Below the pieces are notes generated by a model. The model did not search any database. It was not told the DNA's origin and worked only from the letters and a program-made list of their open reading frames with translations. Below are positions 61,197-64,000 of a DNA stretch of 64,000 nucleotides, one piece after another. How positions within the stretch are numbered: position 1 is the stretch's first letter; the number at the start of each line of letters is the position of its first letter. The stretch is from Paratinospora sagittata (taxonomy: Eukaryota > Streptophyta > Magnoliopsida > Ranunculales > Menispermaceae), in contig CM069590.1 of the NCBI GenBank assembly GCA_035771175.1, positions 53,158,024-53,222,023 on the forward strand, in the 5' to 3' direction. A program made the position numbers and the translations under genes.

Positions 61197-64000
61197 AGGA
61201 TTAATAAATAAAATGTAAATTACCGAGCATAAGTTTTTTAAAAAATGCTTGTTATCTTTTGGCTTAAGAGTCTCCTATATGTTTCTTCAATTTCTTTTTT
61301 CTTTCTGATTGTGAAGCTTATGTTAATATTTTCTAACTAACAATGGTAGAGGACGCACCATGTTTAATATCACGATCGGGAAGAAGAAATCATGGATCCA
61401 TCCCCTGATTTTTTTTCTATTTTCTTGATTATCTTCTTCATTTTGAGCTTGTCCTTACGATTTACCCTTTTTTTTTTTTTTTTTTAAATCAAGATTTTTT
61501 GCTGAATTTAGCGGTCAGGATATTTAGGTTGTTCGGTACTTGGGAACGGATTTGGTAAAGATAAAATCCAGATTAGAAGATTGCTTATTCGGGATTCTGA
61601 TATTCTTAGAATGGTGGCTGCCACGCACAAATAGTGCTTATGGATTGGTTTATAGGTTGCTTTCTAGTATGGTAGGGTTGGCAAAAGTAAGGTAAAAAAG
61701 GGGAAGGTATGGAATATATGTGTTCATGAGTTATTTATTTTTGTTGGCAATGTATAAAAAACAGCTATGTTTTTGTACTGTAAGAAGATGAAAATCTAAT
61801 AAAGGGAGAGCTATACTTATGATGCAAGACCACTACCCTATGTCTCTCTAGTAGTTTTAACCACTAAGATGGGTAGCATCGTATTAGACATGTAAAGAAT
61901 GTATTCGATATTCCTTTGAAATGGGTGTAAAGCATTTTATGAATGGCTCTCCCTAAACCTGGAAAAAGATATGTAACACAAAAGCATTTTAGAAATTCTG
62001 AACTGCGAATTTCATGTTTCCTTCAGAGGTCCCCCCTCTTCCACTTTCTTTCTTTACAGATTAAATATTCTAGTTTTTCAATTAGTACTAAAAAAAAAAG
62101 GGAACACCAAAATATCCAAAGAAAAAATCAAGAGGAAAATCCTTGCTAAAATTCCCAACTTTCATGATTTTAATATATTAGGAAGGAGAATGCTAACTCA
62201 TGAAATTATTCAAGATTATACTTACTCGTATTTTTTTTTAATTTTTTTACATTTTTTTTATCCGAATCATTAACAATGAAATTGAAATTGAATCCTATTA
62301 ACCATACGTGAAATCGATTGATAAAAAAAAATTGTAGTCTCAACGTTTATTAATCAATTTTTGAAAATATCTCATTTTGGTATATGATTTATTTAATCTA
62401 TCTAATCAATTTAATATTTTTACATGAAGAAATTAATTTTATATCACTAATACATCCTATTAATCAATTTCATATATGGTTTAGTACGAAACAATTTCAA
62501 TTTTATTGTTGATGTATGGATAAAAAAATAAAAAAAAAAACTTGTATAAACATGCGTCAATAAAATCTTGAGTTTTTTCATGAGTTAGATTAACAATTTC
62601 CTATTTGAAATTGGAAGCTTGGAGGCTAAAAATCAGTATAAAGGGTAAAACATCAAAAAAGGAACAGGGAAATAAAAAGCTGAGCTAAGCTTAAACTGTT
62701 GAATGTGCTTTAGATAATTCCATCATTTAATGGTTTCATTCGGAGGAATGCTTTCAGCCTTTCACTACCTAAAGAGAAACTTCGGCATTACCCACTTTCT
62801 TGACTTAAAAAATTAGTTATTTATTGTAAAATTATCAGTAATGCAGACATACTAACACGTTTGATTGTTCAACAAAAGCAAATTTGACGCTTCTCGTAAA
62901 TAGTAAAAATATATGTCAAGAAGCAGTAGAAAGAAAAAATCCAATCCCAAAGTATGTCATGTTCCAATTGAATCATTGTCGTCTCAATCTGATTTTTGAT
63001 AGGTAAGGGGTGAGTGGTGGGATTTGAACCCATTAACTTTAAGACTTGCTAAAATGGGTTAGAAATGTTGATATTTTGGTTCGAACTTAAATAAAAAAAA
63101 TGTTTAATTTGAGTGTTGTCAAATATGAAGTGTCCAAATTGATTATGAGTCTAATAATTGATACATGTAAAGGTTTGCATGTGCACCAACAAGAATGGAA
63201 AATAATTAAGATATTGTTAGTCACATCATTTACAGAGATTACACTCATATATAACATGTAGTGCCAATGTCCATCAAATCAAACGAAGGCATATCACATC
63301 ACTATGACCCTACTTTCAAAGTGATCGCTAGAGAGACAAATATAGATATAGTTTACTTGTTCATTCTATGATTGAAAGCAAGGAGATCGTACATGACTAA
63401 TACCAATTAGCATTTTTTATTTTAATATTTTACCAAATCAAAACTTGTGTTATGGATCAATATATATTTGTACATTTGAAAATATACATGGACAATTAAT
63501 TTAGATGTAGAATCTATAAGATTGAATAAAACTTTTCTCGGTTAGCAAGATCCTCCAATTGATATGTGGAATTACTATGAAACTAATTGTAATTAAATCA
63601 GTCAATTCTAAGATTTTCATGTCATATTTACCATAGAAGTACTCTTCAATATTGCATAACGGATTTTATTGTTGCATACCCTTAATTATTCTCAAATGAA
63701 AGCCACTTTATATAGCGTTTTGTTTACATTTAGAGATAAAATCTTTTTGAAAGTAATTTCTGTGTAGTTACTTTAGAAAACTTTTCACTTAGGATATATC
63801 ATAATGATTATTAACTCCACTAATTAAAACCTGAAAGGGATGGGTTATTGTTTCATTAGTGGACTTGTAAAGCTAATTTTAGCAATATTTCGAAAGTTGC
63901 CACTTGTACCATCTTCCCTCAATTAATATTAAACATGCCAACACCTTCACTGCCCCCCCTTTTAATTTTTGCCCCATTTTATTTTACTTCTTTTGATAAA
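61197..64000. other. 3' side of the DUF761 gene and spacer to the window end
   Basis: About 100-400 bp of likely 3' UTR is followed by AT-rich spacer. A GATTTGAACCC stretch near 63,020 resembles a reversed tRNA box B and could be a SINE remnant. An open frame at 61,943-62,149 is low-complexity. No other feature was supported. Confidence 0.45.

Noticed and set aside
1..64000. CRISPR arrays, bacterial operons, rRNA or tRNA genes
   Set aside because: Nothing of the kind was seen; gene structure and repeats are those of a plant nuclear genome.

Overview
The window is nuclear DNA of a eudicot plant, probably woody. It is AT-rich, its genes have GT-AG introns, its housekeeping proteins are plastid or plant-specific (ADP-glucose pyrophosphorylase, PPR protein, plastid PAP2 phosphatase, GH5 mannanase, DUF761 protein), and its spacers carry Ty1/copia, gypsy, TRIM and SINE insertions. 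The species cannot be named from the sequence alone. All exon joins given here were checked for splice consensus and reading phase by hand; none was checked against transcripts.

Layout. 0.4-6.6 kb (+): a plant-specific gene of unknown function with a long first coding exon and a 26-nt micro-exon. 8-13 kb (+): a coiled-coil protein with a C-terminal membrane anchor, whose last intron is about 2.25 kb. 16-18 kb (+): a secreted endo-beta-mannanase with five coding exons. 18.3-23.6 kb (-): an ADP-glucose pyrophosphorylase large subunit with 14 coding exons, convergent with the mannanase. 24.2-26.9 kb: a solo LTR. 27-32 kb: AT-rich spacer. 32.1-34.2 kb (+): an intronless PLS/E-type PPR gene, convergent with a plastid lipid phosphate phosphatase epsilon gene (34.3-36.8 kb, -). 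38.4-50.4 kb: a defensin locus heavily rebuilt by transposons. 52.6-54.4 kb: another solo LTR. 59.8-61.2 kb (+): a membrane protein with a DUF761 tail. 61.2-64 kb: spacer.

The most interesting part is 38.4-50.4 kb. A minus-strand plant defensin gene has its signal-peptide exon at 46.7 kb. Its cysteine-rich exon is split by a 6.9-kb Ty1/copia element (38,622-45,557): the first codons of exon 2 lie on the high-coordinate side and the rest on the low side. Two further frameshifts confirm it is a pseudogene. The copia element is itself dead, with several stops, a frameshift and a deletion that removes the reverse-transcriptase active-site region. Its gag is interrupted by a 2-kb gypsy-type solo LTR flanked by a perfect 5-bp duplication. 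A sister solo LTR of the same family, also with a perfect 5-bp duplication, sits 13 kb away. About 3 kb from the dead defensin, in divergent orientation, is an intact two-exon defensin with all eight cysteines. A small TRIM-like element and a SINE with a 14-bp target duplication lie between the two.

The genes do not form a pathway. Two act on plastid carbohydrate or lipid (starch precursor synthesis and phosphatidate dephosphorylation), one on cell-wall mannan, one probably on organellar RNA, and the defensins on extracellular defence.
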